DNA of 64,000 nucleotides from Alkalibacterium gilvum (lineage in GTDB: Bacteria; Bacillota; Bacilli; Lactobacillales; Carnobacteriaceae_A). The position numbers and the translations under genes are program-made. The DNA is taken from contig NZ_FNYW01000001.1 of NCBI RefSeq assembly GCF_900109085.1, positions 124,001-188,000 on the forward strand. The letters run 5' to 3'. Below the pieces are notes generated by a model. That model saw only the letters and a program-made list of their open reading frames with translations, was not told where the DNA came from and ran no database searches. This document shows positions 38,894 through 46,990 of the stretch, piece after piece (position 1 is the stretch's first letter; every line of letters begins with the position of its first letter).

Positions 38894-39285
38894 ATGTACA
38901 TCACGGATGATCGCGCAGTTTATTTAAAACTGTGAGGAAAGTCCATGCTCACACAAGCTGAGATGCTTGTAGTGTTCGTGCGCAGCGAAATAATAAGCTG
39001 CGGCTCCCATTTAGATGGGATGACGGCAGGAAAAAAAGCTAAGGGGTTAAACCTATGCTTGAGTACTCTTGAAAGTGCCACAGTGACGAAGCAGATGTAG
39101 AAATGCATCTGGTGGAACGCGGTAAACCCCTCGAGTGAGCAACCCAAATTTTGGTCGGGGCACTTTTCTCCTGGAAATGAACAGAGAGAAGAGGCAGGGC
39201 AACTATGCTCGTGCAGACAGATGATCATCTCGGATAAGACGTTACCGTTTTATCTAGACAGAACATGGCTTACAGTGATGTACAT
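38894..39285 (+). ncRNA. rnpB: RNase P RNA, type B
   Basis: This is the catalytic RNA of RNase P, which trims tRNA 5' leaders. The ends pair (ATGTACATCAC at 38894-38904 with GTGATGTACAT at 39275-39285). Conserved elements are GAGGAAAGTCCATGCTC (P4/J region, near 38931-38949) and GGGCAACTATGCTCGTGCAGACAGATGATC (around 39198-39227, read in two parts: CR IV AGACAGATGATC and CR V). GAACATGGCTTACAG precedes the 3' end. The gpsB-rnpB-ypsC order is conserved in Bacillota. Confidence 0.96.
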
Positions 39286-39294
39286 ATCGTGCTG

Positions 39295-39323
39295 AAATCC
39301 TCTCTTTTAAGAGAGGATTTCTT
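39295..39323 (+). terminator. Terminator after rnpB
   Basis: AAATCCTCTCTT (39295-39306) pairs perfectly with AAGAGAGGATTT (39309-39320), followed by CTTT. Confidence 0.88.
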
Positions 39324-39378
39324 TACGTAAAGAAGTATTTAAGGCATACTAGAAAGAAAAGAGAGGTGGCGTAAACAA

Positions 39379-40503
39379 ATGAGTTATAAATTACTTGCTA
39401 CAGCCGCAAGTGGGATTGAAGCCCTTGTTGGAGATGAACTAAAAAAGTTAGGTTATGACGTCCAAGTTGAAAACGGACGGGCACGTTTTGAAGGCGGTAA
39501 AGAAGATATCGCTAAAGCTAATCTATGGCTTCGAACAGCAGACCGTGTAAAAATAATTGTTGGTGAATTTGAAGCCAAAACATTTGATGATTTGTTCGAA
39601 CAAACCAAAGCATTGCCGTGGGATGATTATCTATCAATGGATGCAGCGTTCCCAGTTAGTGGGAAATCTATTAAGTCAACGTTATATAGTGTTCCCGATG
39701 TGCAAAGAATCGTTAACAAGGCAATAGCTGAGAAAATAAAAGATGTTTACCATAGAAGAGGTATGCTTCCCGAAACAGGTGCGAAGTTTCCAATTGAAGT
39801 AGCTATTAGAAAAGATAAAGTTATGCTTACAATTGATACTACAGGTCCTAGCTTGTTCAAACGTGGATATCGAATGGACAAAGGGGGCGCTCCGATAAAA
39901 GAAAATATGGCTGCTGCTCTTATTATGCTGACAACTTGGCGCAAAGATCGTCCATTTGTTGATCCAACGTGTGGCTCGGGAACCATTCCAATTGAAGCGG
40001 CTTTGATTGGTCATAATATTGCCCCAGGTTTCAATCGGTCATTTTTATGTGAAGATTGGGACTGGATGCCAAAAGAGTTATGGCAGAAGGTACGACAAGA
40101 TGCGGAAGAACAAGCAGATTATGATGTAGAATTGGATATTTTAGGGACAGATGTTGACAGTCGAATGGTCAAAATTGCTGAAGAAAATGCTTTAGAAGCA
40201 GGCCTTTCGCACAGTGTTACATTTAAGCAAGTCCAAGTAGCGGATTTCACGACAGATAAACAATTTGGTATTATAGTTTCAAACCCACCATATGGCGAAC
40301 GTTTAGGTGATCCAGATGAAGCGTACCAAGTGTATCGCGATATGGGAAAAGCTTTCCAACCACTCGAAACATGGAGTAAATACATTATTACAAGCGACTT
40401 GGACTTTGAAGAGCATTACGGAAAAAGAGCAACAAAAAAACGTAAACTCTATAATGGTTACCTTCGTACAGATTATTTCCAATATTGGGGAAAACGTAAA
40501 TAA
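39379..40503 (+). CDS. THUMP-domain 23S rRNA methyltransferase (RlmL/YpsC family)
   Basis: The 374-residue protein has an N-terminal ferredoxin-like/THUMP RNA-binding domain (about 1-155; LLATAASGIEALVGDELKKL) and a class I methyltransferase domain with VDPTCGSGTIPIEAALIG (motif I, about 194-211), LGTDVDSRMVKIAEENA and the catalytic VSNPPYGERLGD (about 307-318). The NPPY motif indicates amino-group methylation, and RlmL relatives make m2G in 23S rRNA. It follows rnpB, as YpsC does in B. subtilis. GAGAGGTGG precedes the ATG. Confidence 0.92.
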   Translation: MSYKLLATAASGIEALVGDELKKLGYDVQVENGRARFEGGKEDIAKANLWLRTADRVKIIVGEFEAKTFDDLFEQTKALPWDDYLSMDAAFPVSGKSIKSTLYSVPDVQRIVNKAIAEKIKDVYHRRGMLPETGAKFPIEVAIRKDKVMLTIDTTGPSLFKRGYRMDKGGAPIKENMAAALIMLTTWRKDRPFVDPTCGSGTIPIEAALIGHNIAPGFNRSFLCEDWDWMPKELWQKVRQDAEEQADYDVELDILGTDVDSRMVKIAEENALEAGLSHSVTFKQVQVADFTTDKQFGIIVSNPPYGERLGDPDEAYQVYRDMGKAFQPLETWSKYIITSDLDFEEHYGKRATKKRKLYNGYLRTDYFQYWGKRK

Positions 40504-40512
40504 GTCTGCTTT

Positions 40513-40560
40513 AAGCACAATGTGGCTGACTATTATTAGTCGCTTTGTGCTTTTTTTAGT
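40513..40560 (+). terminator. Terminator after the THUMP methyltransferase gene
   Basis: AAGCACAA (40513-40520) pairs with TTGTGCTT (40545-40552), with an inner GACTA/TAGTC stem, followed by TTTTTAG. Confidence 0.88.
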
Positions 40561-40716
40561 GTTTAAGCGGAGTTACCTATCTCTAGATATTGATGGAAAA
40601 AAATTGAATTAAGAATCAAATTGAGTGAAGCGTATTACTAAGAAGATGAAAAGAACTGTTATCTGCCCATTTTAACGACTTCAATCTCATGAATGTTAAA
40701 AAAGTGGTCCAAAAAG
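40561..40716. other. Gene-free spacer before the 51-bp repeat
   Basis: I see no gene or RNA in it. With the repeat and the next 190 bases it makes a 623-bp gap between two rightward genes. A 59-codon frame from ATG 40693 runs into the repeat (see repeat entry) but has no ribosome site. Confidence 0.5.
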
Positions 40717-40939
40717 CATTATAGGGACAAGTTATTCGCTGAAAAGCTAAAAAACTTGTTCCAAAAGCGATATAGGGACAAGTTATTCGCTGAAAAGCTA
40801 AAAAACTTGTTCCAAAAGCGATATAGGGACAAGTTATTCGAGGAAAAGCTAAAAAACTTGTTCCAAAAGTGATATATGGACAAGTTATTCGCTGAAAAAC
40901 TAAAAAACTTGTTCCAAAAGTGATATATGGAGAAACACT
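40717..40939. repeat. 51-bp tandem repeat, four and a half copies
   Basis: A unit with GGGACAAGTTATTCGCTGAA, then AAGCTAAAAAACTTGTTCCA, recurs with GGGACAAG (or TGGACAAG) at 40724, 40775, 40826, 40877 and a degenerate copy at 40928: an exact 51-base period. Each unit contains the inverted repeat GGRACAAGTT...AACTTGTTCC and can form a hairpin. Copies differ at only a few positions (GCT/GAG, AAAGC/AAAAC). As 51 is divisible by three, both strands stay open with a 17-residue period (RYRDKLFAEKLKNLFQK on plus; FGTSFLAFQRITCPYIA on minus), but no convincing start or ribosome site exists. Best read as a non-coding satellite. Confidence 0.92.
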
Positions 40940-41126
40940 TTTATAAAAAGTGCAAAAATTTCTCACTAATCTCTTGTAACACAAACAGCCTAGCCAGTTA
41001 CACCACGAAAAAAAATCTATCTATTGTATCTCATATAAAATATTTATGTCTATATTTAAGCTCATTAATTTGAAGTAATGAGACGAGTAGTATACGATAT
41101 TATTAAATATATAGGAGGCTAAGGAA

Positions 41127-41603
41127 ATGATTACAAAAGTAGATCAACCCTTTTTAAAACGTAGTGTTGAATTAGCTGAAGAAGGCTTGAACAAAGGTGA
41201 TGCACCATTTGGTTCACTTCTTGTTTCTTCAGACGGGAAAATATTATTTGAAGACCATAACCACATTGGCGGAGGCGACGCGACACGCCATCCTGAATTT
41301 GCCATTTCACGGTGGGCAGCTGAGAATTTGACCCCAGAGGAAAGAGCAGTCACAGTCGTTTATACGTCAGGCGAACATTGTTCGATGTGTTCTTCAGCGC
41401 ATGGACTAGTTGGACTTGGACGAATCGTCTATGTAAGTTCGACTGAACAGTTAAAAGCTTGGAAAAAGGAATGGAATATTGATGCGGGACGATTAGAAGG
41501 GCTAGCTATTGAAGATGTTATAAAAGGTACCCAAGTTGATGGTCCAGATGAAGAATTATCAAAACAAGTTAAACAACTGCAAGCAAGATATTACAATATT
41601 TAA
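41127..41603 (+). CDS. Nucleoside/guanine deaminase-family protein
   Basis: This zinc-dependent deaminase of the cytidine/deoxycytidylate superfamily has 158 residues. Zinc ligands and the catalytic Glu are visible as HPEFAI (about 54-59; the family's H-[AP]-E) and GEHCSMCSSAHGL (about 87-99; the usual PCxxC with His instead of Pro). The domain is closest in layout to guanine deaminase and TadA-like single-domain enzymes, but the tRNA-binding features of TadA are not evident and the substrate is uncertain. AGGAGG precedes the ATG. It is a single-gene unit with its own strong terminator. Confidence 0.8.
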   Translation: MITKVDQPFLKRSVELAEEGLNKGDAPFGSLLVSSDGKILFEDHNHIGGGDATRHPEFAISRWAAENLTPEERAVTVVYTSGEHCSMCSSAHGLVGLGRIVYVSSTEQLKAWKKEWNIDAGRLEGLAIEDVIKGTQVDGPDEELSKQVKQLQARYYNI

Positions 41604-41604
41604 A

Positions 41605-41654
41605 AAAGAAGCAGCATCCAAGTTCTTATCTAAGAGCTTGGATGCTGCTTTTTC
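41605..41654 (+). terminator. Terminator between deaminase and betaine-binding genes
   Basis: AAGCAGCATCCAAG (41609-41622) and CTTGGATGCTGCTT (41637-41650) pair perfectly, extended by TCTT/AAGA in the loop region. A-run and T-run flanks let it serve both convergent genes. Confidence 0.93.
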
Positions 41655-41669
41655 TGTTAATTAGAAGCC

Positions 41670-42563
41670 CTACTTTTTTGCTGGCAAGTCTTCGATAGAA
41701 TTGATGTTTTCCATATATGTCGGGACAACATAACCTAGAACTGTACCTTCTAAATTTGGTCCCAAGTCGTTGATCTTATCGCCATATGTTTCCATGAATG
41801 CACCTTGAGATGTTGGTAGCCAGGCTGCTAGTGTAGCATCTGCTTCACCTTGAGCCAGTGCCTGCCATAAAACCGCGGGGTCTAAGTTTGTAATTGTAAC
41901 CTCATATCCTATTTCATTCAGAACATGTGCCATGACATTCGATGAAGCACGCTCAGTGTCCCACGGCGTAGAGCCCAGTTCAAAGGGTTCTCCGTCAACA
42001 GAGTCTACACCTTCTATCCAGTCATCGACCCTACCACGATTGTCTTTGATCCATTCTTTTGTAACTTCTTCAAAGTCTCTTTCCAAACCTTCAAGCATAA
42101 CCCATTGCATATCTTCAGGTTCCCATTTGAATCTGTCTAGAACTTTATATGCTTCAGGCTTATCTTCTTCAAGATCAGTACGGGTCAAAGTGTTGATACC
42201 TTCAGCTCCACCGTAAACGTTCAAAGGATCGTCTAATACTTTCAGGTCATATTTTTCAAATTTATAATGGGGCTTCCAGCCAGTAACAACGATAGGCTCT
42301 TCGTTACTAATAGCTTCATCCAATTGACCGAGCATACCGGCCGTTGAACTCTCTTGAAGTTCCCAGCCCTCTAAGTTATCATACTCTTCCAATGTTTGGT
42401 TAGAGGGGTCGGACATACCAGCTCCTGGTTCGATCCCGGTTATTGTGTATTCCAGCGCTTCTCCAATATCTTCTTCCTCTGTACTTTCATCATCTCCGCA
42501 TGCAGTAAGTAACAAGGGGGCAGAAAGCAGGGTAATAGTTTTAACTAAAGTACTCTTCTTCAT
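41670..42563 (-). CDS. Glycine betaine/proline-binding lipoprotein, permuted OpuAC type
   Basis: The 297-residue lipoprotein has a signal ending LLTAC (Cys22 lipidated) and an OpuAC-type binding domain. Blocks in order are ITGIEPGAGM (about 42-51), IVVTGWKPHYKFEKYDL (about 91-107), then GSTPWDTERASSNVMAHVL (about 200-218) and AAWLPTSQGAF with DLGPNLEGTVLGYVVPTYM at the end. In B. subtilis OpuAC the TNV...AAWLP...DLGPNL half comes first and the TGIEPGAG...VTGW half second, so the halves are swapped here. Trp residues for the betaine cage are present. No permease or ATPase gene is adjacent, so the partners must be elsewhere. GGAGGAG precedes the start. Confidence 0.88.
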   Translation of the reverse strand: MKKSTLVKTITLLSAPLLLTACGDDESTEEEDIGEALEYTITGIEPGAGMSDPSNQTLEEYDNLEGWELQESSTAGMLGQLDEAISNEEPIVVTGWKPHYKFEKYDLKVLDDPLNVYGGAEGINTLTRTDLEEDKPEAYKVLDRFKWEPEDMQWVMLEGLERDFEEVTKEWIKDNRGRVDDWIEGVDSVDGEPFELGSTPWDTERASSNVMAHVLNEIGYEVTITNLDPAVLWQALAQGEADATLAAWLPTSQGAFMETYGDKINDLGPNLEGTVLGYVVPTYMENINSIEDLPAKK

Positions 42564-42965
42564 TTCTATCTCCTCCTAAAATTGTTTTATGCAACTATAA
42601 AATGATAACATAAATAATTATGTAAACCAATTTATAATAGAAGATAGAGGGTTAAATAAAAAACTCATTCTTTAAGGACAAGATTATCAATTTTTATTAT
42701 TGGTTCATCAAATGATAAAAAAGATTTTCTGACATATGATTTAAGATCCTAGGTACTGTTTTATCCGAAATCAATAGCGGCTTTATTTATTTTAAAAATT
42801 GAAACGAGATGTTAATATAATAAATTGTGCACACCCTAATCGCAATTAATTTGATTGGAGTATATAATAAAGTATATAGCATAGATATTTTTCTTTATAA
42901 AATAAAGATAAGATATGTTATAATATAAAAGTTGAATATTTTTTACATAATAAGGAGAGATAAAA
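42564..42965. promoter_or_regulatory. Divergent region between the betaine-binding gene and mscS
   Basis: 402 AT-rich bases hold both promoters. Near the minus-strand gene an inverted repeat ACATAA-N4-TTATGT (42608-42623) lies about 45 bases from its start and could be an operator. On the plus strand TATAAT at about 42920 is a likely -10 for mscS. The middle (42640-42830) shows nothing I can name. Confidence 0.45.
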
Positions 42966-43757
42966 ATGGATTGGATAAATCGTATAGTAGAAGTAGGGAT
43001 GACACTAGCTTTAGCGGTCATAACATTGATTGTTGGCTTGGCAGTAATAAAGATTATTGTTAATTTGCTTACTAAACAAGTAACTAAATCAAAATTAGAT
43101 GAAAGCTTAAAACCCTTCATCATGTCTGTAATTAGCGTTGGACTAAAACTAATTTTAGCAATAAGTGTTGTTGGGATATTAGGTATACCTACTGCATCAT
43201 TTGTAGCTATATTAGGTTCATTTGGTTTAGCGTTAGGTCTAGCTTTCCAGGGGTCATTAGCTAATTTGGCTGGTGGTGTATTACTATTAACCATGCGACC
43301 TTTCAAAGTTGGAGATTACATTGAAGGTGCTGGATATAGTGGAACAGTTAAAGCCATTCAAATACTTTATACCGAATTAGTAACACCGGATAATAAAATG
43401 ATATATGTTCCAAATGGTAACTTGTCGAACTCTGGCATTGTTAATTATTCTGTACATGAAAACCGTCGTGTTGACTTAGTTTTTGGAGTGGGATATGAAG
43501 TAGACAATCAACATGTACTACAGACACTTCAGGAAATTGTTTTGAAGCATCCAAAGGTTTTACTGGATCCAGAACCGTTTATTCGTATGTCTGGTCATGG
43601 TGACAGCGCAGTGGAGTATACTGTTAGAGTTTGGAGTAAGGCGGAAGACTACTGGGATGTTCATTTTGATATAATGGAAACTGTTAAAACAACTTTTGAT
43701 GATGAGAATATATCTATTCCCTATCCGCAAATGGATATTCATACGCTAGAAAATTAA
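42966..43757 (+). CDS. mscS: Small-conductance mechanosensitive channel MscS
   Basis: MscS opens under membrane tension and releases solutes on osmotic downshock. The 263-residue protein has three membrane helices (about 10-35, 50-72, 77-108). The pore-lining TM3 is in GSFGLALGLAFQGSLANLAGG, rich in Gly/Ala as required for helix packing. The beta domain follows (PFKVGDYIEGAGYSGTV, IYVPNGNLSNSGIVNYS) and then the alpha/beta vestibule domain. AAGGAGAG precedes the start. It is divergent from the betaine-binding gene, which makes a functional osmoregulation pair: uptake of osmolyte and emergency release. Confidence 0.94.
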   Translation: MDWINRIVEVGMTLALAVITLIVGLAVIKIIVNLLTKQVTKSKLDESLKPFIMSVISVGLKLILAISVVGILGIPTASFVAILGSFGLALGLAFQGSLANLAGGVLLLTMRPFKVGDYIEGAGYSGTVKAIQILYTELVTPDNKMIYVPNGNLSNSGIVNYSVHENRRVDLVFGVGYEVDNQHVLQTLQEIVLKHPKVLLDPEPFIRMSGHGDSAVEYTVRVWSKAEDYWDVHFDIMETVKTTFDDENISIPYPQMDIHTLEN

Positions 43758-43772
43758 AATCATAGAATTGAT

Positions 43773-43813
43773 AAGGAGGTGAAGACATAAAATGGTCTTC
43801 ACCTTTCCTTATT
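43773..43813 (+). terminator. Terminator after mscS
   Basis: AAGGAGGTGAAGAC (43773-43786) pairs with GTCTTCACCTTTCCTT (43795-43810, small bulge), followed by ATTT. The AAGGAGGTG here is a stem arm, not a ribosome site: no gene starts after it. Confidence 0.85.
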
Positions 43814-43906
43814 TAAATAAAGTGTGTTTAAAAACTTGAATGAGTTATAGTTAGTTTGGTTTATTTTAAAACATATAAAAGAGTTCGGACTTTTATATAA
43901 AGATGA

Positions 43907-43920
43907 TATACTATAGTATA
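43907..43920. promoter_or_regulatory. Perfect 14-bp palindrome before the DUF1846 gene
   Basis: TATACTATAGTATA is a perfect palindrome containing a plausible -10 (TATACT or TATAGT), 27 bases before the start. It may be simply the promoter's -10 region, or a small operator. Confidence 0.4.
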
Positions 43921-43946
43921 ACAATAGAAGAAACTGGAGGACGGGT

Positions 43947-45455
43947 ATGTATAAAGTGGGATTTGATACAGATAAGTACTTAGAAGAGCAGTCAGCATAT
44001 ATTTTGGAGCGTGTGAAAAACAGTGAAAAATTATATCTAGAGTTTGGCGGTAAATTAATAGGGGATAAACATGCCAAACGAGTTCTGCCAGGATTTGATG
44101 AAGATGCTAAAATGAAATTACTAGCTACGCTGAAAGACAAAGCAGAAATCATTATTTGTGTCTATGCTGGTGATATTGAAAGAAATAAAATCCGTGGAGA
44201 TTATGGCATAACTTATGATCGGGATGTTTTGCGTTTAATTGATGAATATAGAGCTTATGGAATCCCTGTAAATAGTGTACTCATCACACGATATCGGGAA
44301 CAACCAAATGTGAAAGTTTTCATGTCTAAACTAGAGCGCAGTGGTATCATTGTGCATACTCATCGTGAAATCGAAGGTTACCCAACCAACGTCGATGCTA
44401 TAGTAGGTGAAGAAGGATTTGAAAAAAACACGTATATTGAAACAACAAAACCACTGGTGATTGTAACAGCGCCAGGAGCAGGTAGTGGTAAATTGGCCAC
44501 GTGTCTTAATCAGCTTTATCATGAATTTGCCCAGGGGAACAAAGCGAGTTATGCAAAGTTTGAGACATTCCCTGTGTGGAATTTACCTATTAAACATCCC
44601 GTAAATATCGCTTATGAAGCAGCTACGGTAGATTTAAATGATGTCAATATGATGGACAACTATCACTATGAAGCATATGGTGAAGTGGCAGTTAATTATA
44701 ATAGAGATGTTGAAATGTTCCCAGTGATAAAAAGAATCCTAGAAAAAATCACTGGAAAACCATCGATGTATAAATCTCCGACAGATATGGGAGTTAATCG
44801 ACTGAAATCAGGTATCACCGATGAAGCTACTGTAATAAAAGCAGCTAATGAGGAAATTATTAGACGCGCTTTTTCGGTAGAAAATGACTATAAAAAGGGA
44901 CTAGCAGACAAAGAGACGTTGCGTCGTATTCAGTTAATTCTAGAAGAGTCTGATTTGAAAAAGGAGCACCGTACACCTGTAAAAGTAGCACGAAAATATG
45001 CAAAAGATGTCCAAGGTAAATTAGCAGACTCAAACCTACAAGCGGTCATAGCGATGGAGTTGAGTAATGGTAAGATGATTACAGGACGAACAACAACTCT
45101 AATGGATGCATCAGCGGCTGCTGTCGTCAATGGTCTAAAAGTACTAGCTAATATCTCAGATGAGATTGACTTATTGGCTCCTATGATTTTGGAAACAATT
45201 CAACATCTAAAAACAGATGAATTAAATAGTAAAGTTCCAACCTTATCGGCAAATGAATTACTTATTGCATTAGCAATAAGTGCGGTTACGAACCCAACGG
45301 CAAAACTTGCCTATGATCAGTTGGAAAAATTAAAAGAAACTCAAGCACATTCTACTGTCATAATGAACCATGAGAACCAGCAAACATTAAAAATGCTCGG
45401 TATTGAAATTACAAATGATCCAATATATCCAAATGAAAATTTATACTATAATTAA
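43947..45455 (+). CDS. DUF1846 family protein
   Basis: A 502-residue member of the conserved DUF1846 family (PF08903), recognised by its opening (KVGFDTDKYLEEQSAYILER), KLYLEFGGKLIGDKHAKRVLPG, and the P-loop-like APGAGSGKLATCLNQLYHE (about 175-193), followed by NYHYEAYGEVAVNYNRDVE and a C-terminal alpha/beta domain. A nucleotide-binding fold is likely, but no reaction is established to my knowledge. CTGGAGGACGG precedes the ATG. The ddh gene follows after 48 bases and is probably co-transcribed. Confidence 0.9.
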   Translation: MYKVGFDTDKYLEEQSAYILERVKNSEKLYLEFGGKLIGDKHAKRVLPGFDEDAKMKLLATLKDKAEIIICVYAGDIERNKIRGDYGITYDRDVLRLIDEYRAYGIPVNSVLITRYREQPNVKVFMSKLERSGIIVHTHREIEGYPTNVDAIVGEEGFEKNTYIETTKPLVIVTAPGAGSGKLATCLNQLYHEFAQGNKASYAKFETFPVWNLPIKHPVNIAYEAATVDLNDVNMMDNYHYEAYGEVAVNYNRDVEMFPVIKRILEKITGKPSMYKSPTDMGVNRLKSGITDEATVIKAANEEIIRRAFSVENDYKKGLADKETLRRIQLILEESDLKKEHRTPVKVARKYAKDVQGKLADSNLQAVIAMELSNGKMITGRTTTLMDASAAAVVNGLKVLANISDEIDLLAPMILETIQHLKTDELNSKVPTLSANELLIALAISAVTNPTAKLAYDQLEKLKETQAHSTVIMNHENQQTLKMLGIEITNDPIYPNENLYYN

Positions 45456-45503
45456 TACCGAATAAAGTAAGTAGCTATAAAATTAGAATAAAAGGATGAT
45501 TGT

Positions 45504-46478
45504 ATGAAAAAAACAACGATTGGTATAGTAGGCTACGGTAATTTAGGTAAGGGAGTAGAAGTGGGGCTGAAACATTCTGTTGATTTAGAATTAGTTGGAA
45601 TATTTACTCGTCGTCAGCCTGATCAGTTGGAAACATCTTCTCCAGTTTACCATATAGATAAGCTTGTCGATTTTAAAGATACAATCGATGTGCTCATTCT
45701 TTGTGGAGGCTCGCAAAAAGATATACCCACACAGGCGCCTAAAATGGCAGAATTATTCAATACTGTTGATACGTACGATAATCATAATGAAATTCCAACA
45801 CACTTTGAAAAGCTTGATAAGGTTGCAAGAAACAACAATACAACGGCTGTGCTTTCTACCGGATGGGATCCAGGGTTGTTTTCTTTGAATCGCCTTTTTG
45901 CAGAGGCAATTTTACCGAAAGGAAACACATATACGTTCTGGGGACCGGGACTCAGCCAGGGTCACAGCGATGCAGTCAGACGTGTTGAAGGCGTTAAACA
46001 TGCAGTACAATATACTGTTCCTAAGCAGGAACAAGTGGATGCTGTAAAGAATAAGAAGTCGCTTGATTATAATAAACAAGATGCACATAAGCGTGTCGTT
46101 TTCCTTGTGCTAGATGAGAATGCTGATGAAAAGAAAGTAAGAGAATCGATTTCCACTATGCCAGATTACTTTTATGGCTACGAAACCGAAATTACAATCA
46201 TTGATCAAGCAACCTTTGATAGAGATCACACGGGGATGCCTCACGGAGGGACAGTTATGAGACAAGGGAAAACGACTGATGAAAACACTGCTGTTTATCA
46301 GTTTGGTCTTGATTTAGATTCAAATCCTGAATTTACAGCGGCTGTAACAATCGCTTATGCACGAGCGGCAGGAAAGCTGGCTAAAGAAAAACAATATGGA
46401 GCAAAAACAGTTTTTGATATTGCTCCTAGTTATTTATCGCCAAAAGATCCAAAAGAATTAAGAAAAGAATTATTATAA
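45504..46478 (+). CDS. ddh: meso-Diaminopimelate D-dehydrogenase
   Basis: Ddh reductively aminates tetrahydrodipicolinate to meso-DAP with NADPH and ammonia in one step, bypassing the acylated DAP pathway. The 324 residues start with a Rossmann motif TIGIVGYGNLGKGVE (about 4-18). ILCGGSQKDIPTQAP, STGWDPGLFSLNRLFAEAIL and WGPGLSQGHSDAVRRVEGV are characteristic substrate/dimer segments. AAAGGATG precedes the start. Presence suggests DAP or lysine synthesis, and possibly a meso-DAP wall. Many Lactobacillales lack this enzyme. Confidence 0.94.
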   Translation: MKKTTIGIVGYGNLGKGVEVGLKHSVDLELVGIFTRRQPDQLETSSPVYHIDKLVDFKDTIDVLILCGGSQKDIPTQAPKMAELFNTVDTYDNHNEIPTHFEKLDKVARNNNTTAVLSTGWDPGLFSLNRLFAEAILPKGNTYTFWGPGLSQGHSDAVRRVEGVKHAVQYTVPKQEQVDAVKNKKSLDYNKQDAHKRVVFLVLDENADEKKVRESISTMPDYFYGYETEITIIDQATFDRDHTGMPHGGTVMRQGKTTDENTAVYQFGLDLDSNPEFTAAVTIAYARAAGKLAKEKQYGAKTVFDIAPSYLSPKDPKELRKELL

Positions 46479-46521
46479 AAAAAGTAGAAAGCGAGTATAT
46501 ATACTCGCTTTCTACTTTTTT
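46477..46521. terminator. Bidirectional terminator between ddh and the RNase HI-like gene
   Basis: A near-perfect palindrome, AAAAAAGTAGAAAGCGAGTA with its complement (centre at 46500/46501), ends in T6. It covers the stop codons of both convergent genes. Confidence 0.95.
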
Positions 46522-46916
46522 CTTTGTTTTGCTAATGCTTGTTTAGCCATGTTATCGGCTCCTTTATTTTCCTTTTCAGGGATCCATTTTATTTCATAAA
46601 AGGCTAGGTCATCTAACATTCTTGAAATTGATTTGAATAGGTTGATATATTGTTTGTTTTTAATGTAGTTTTTATGAAGGGCAGTCACTACTAATTGGCT
46701 ATCACTATGAAAAACAATCCAATTATCTTGATAATTATTATTTACTACCCAACATACCGCATTTAGAAAAGCCTCCAACTCGGCGAGATGATTATCAATT
46801 GTAGGAGTAAGAGGATATTTGATTTGTTTATATAAACCTTCACCTACTACAAGTAGGCCGCCGCCTGCTAAACAGTCTTTTGCAGAGACTGCTGCATCAC
46901 TGTAAATCTTTAGCAT
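46512..46916 (-). CDS. RNase HI-like protein
   Basis: A 134-residue RNase H-fold protein (RVT_3/RNase HI type). Candidate catalytic acids are Asp7 (KIYSDAAVS), Glu46 (NHLAELEAF), Asp72 (FHSDSQLV) and Asp121 (NKGADNMAKQ), the DEDD set. IPEKENKGAD is typical of the C-terminal end. There is no N-terminal hybrid-binding domain. I chose ATG 46916, nine bases after GGAG on the minus strand. It may cleave RNA in RNA/DNA hybrids, but related small proteins are largely uncharacterised. rnhB (RNase HII) lies 10 kb away in this window. Confidence 0.82.
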   Translation of the reverse strand: MLKIYSDAAVSAKDCLAGGGLLVVGEGLYKQIKYPLTPTIDNHLAELEAFLNAVCWVVNNNYQDNWIVFHSDSQLVVTALHKNYIKNKQYINLFKSISRMLDDLAFYEIKWIPEKENKGADNMAKQALAKQRKK

Positions 46917-46943
46917 GTAGAATACTCCATTCTTTTTAAAAAA

Positions 46944-46984
46944 TAAAAAAGTCAGCCTCATAAGAATAAGAGAACTGACTAAAA
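46944..46984 (-). terminator. Terminator after the cold-shock gene
   Basis: On the minus strand AGTCAG-T-TCTC (46980-46970) pairs with GAG-G-CTGACTT (46959-46949), followed by TTTTATTTTTT. It separates csp from the RNase HI-like gene. Confidence 0.85.
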
Positions 46985-46990
46985 TTGTGC

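Noticed and set aside
38920-39228. Leftward 102-codon open frame inside rnpB
   Set aside because: Lies entirely within the RNase P RNA; no independent coding evidence.
40693-40872. Rightward 59-codon frame (repeats of RYRDKLFAEKLKNLFQK)
   Set aside because: ATG present but no ribosome site, and the frame ends inside the fourth repeat copy by point change. Kept only as an observation.
40616-40984. Leftward frame of about 122 codons made of 17-residue repeats across the 51-bp repeat
   Set aside because: Periodicity is forced by a repeat unit divisible by three; the start would be a TTG with no ribosome site, and the opposite strand is open too. Treated as non-coding repeat.
41127-41603. Calling the deaminase TadA (tRNA adenosine deaminase)
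   Set aside because: Zinc motifs fit the superfamily, but the motif is HPE with EHCSMC rather than HAE with PCxMC, and context does not support tadA.
43770-43790. AAGGAGGTG as a ribosome site after mscS
   Set aside because: It is the left arm of the mscS terminator and no reading frame starts after it.
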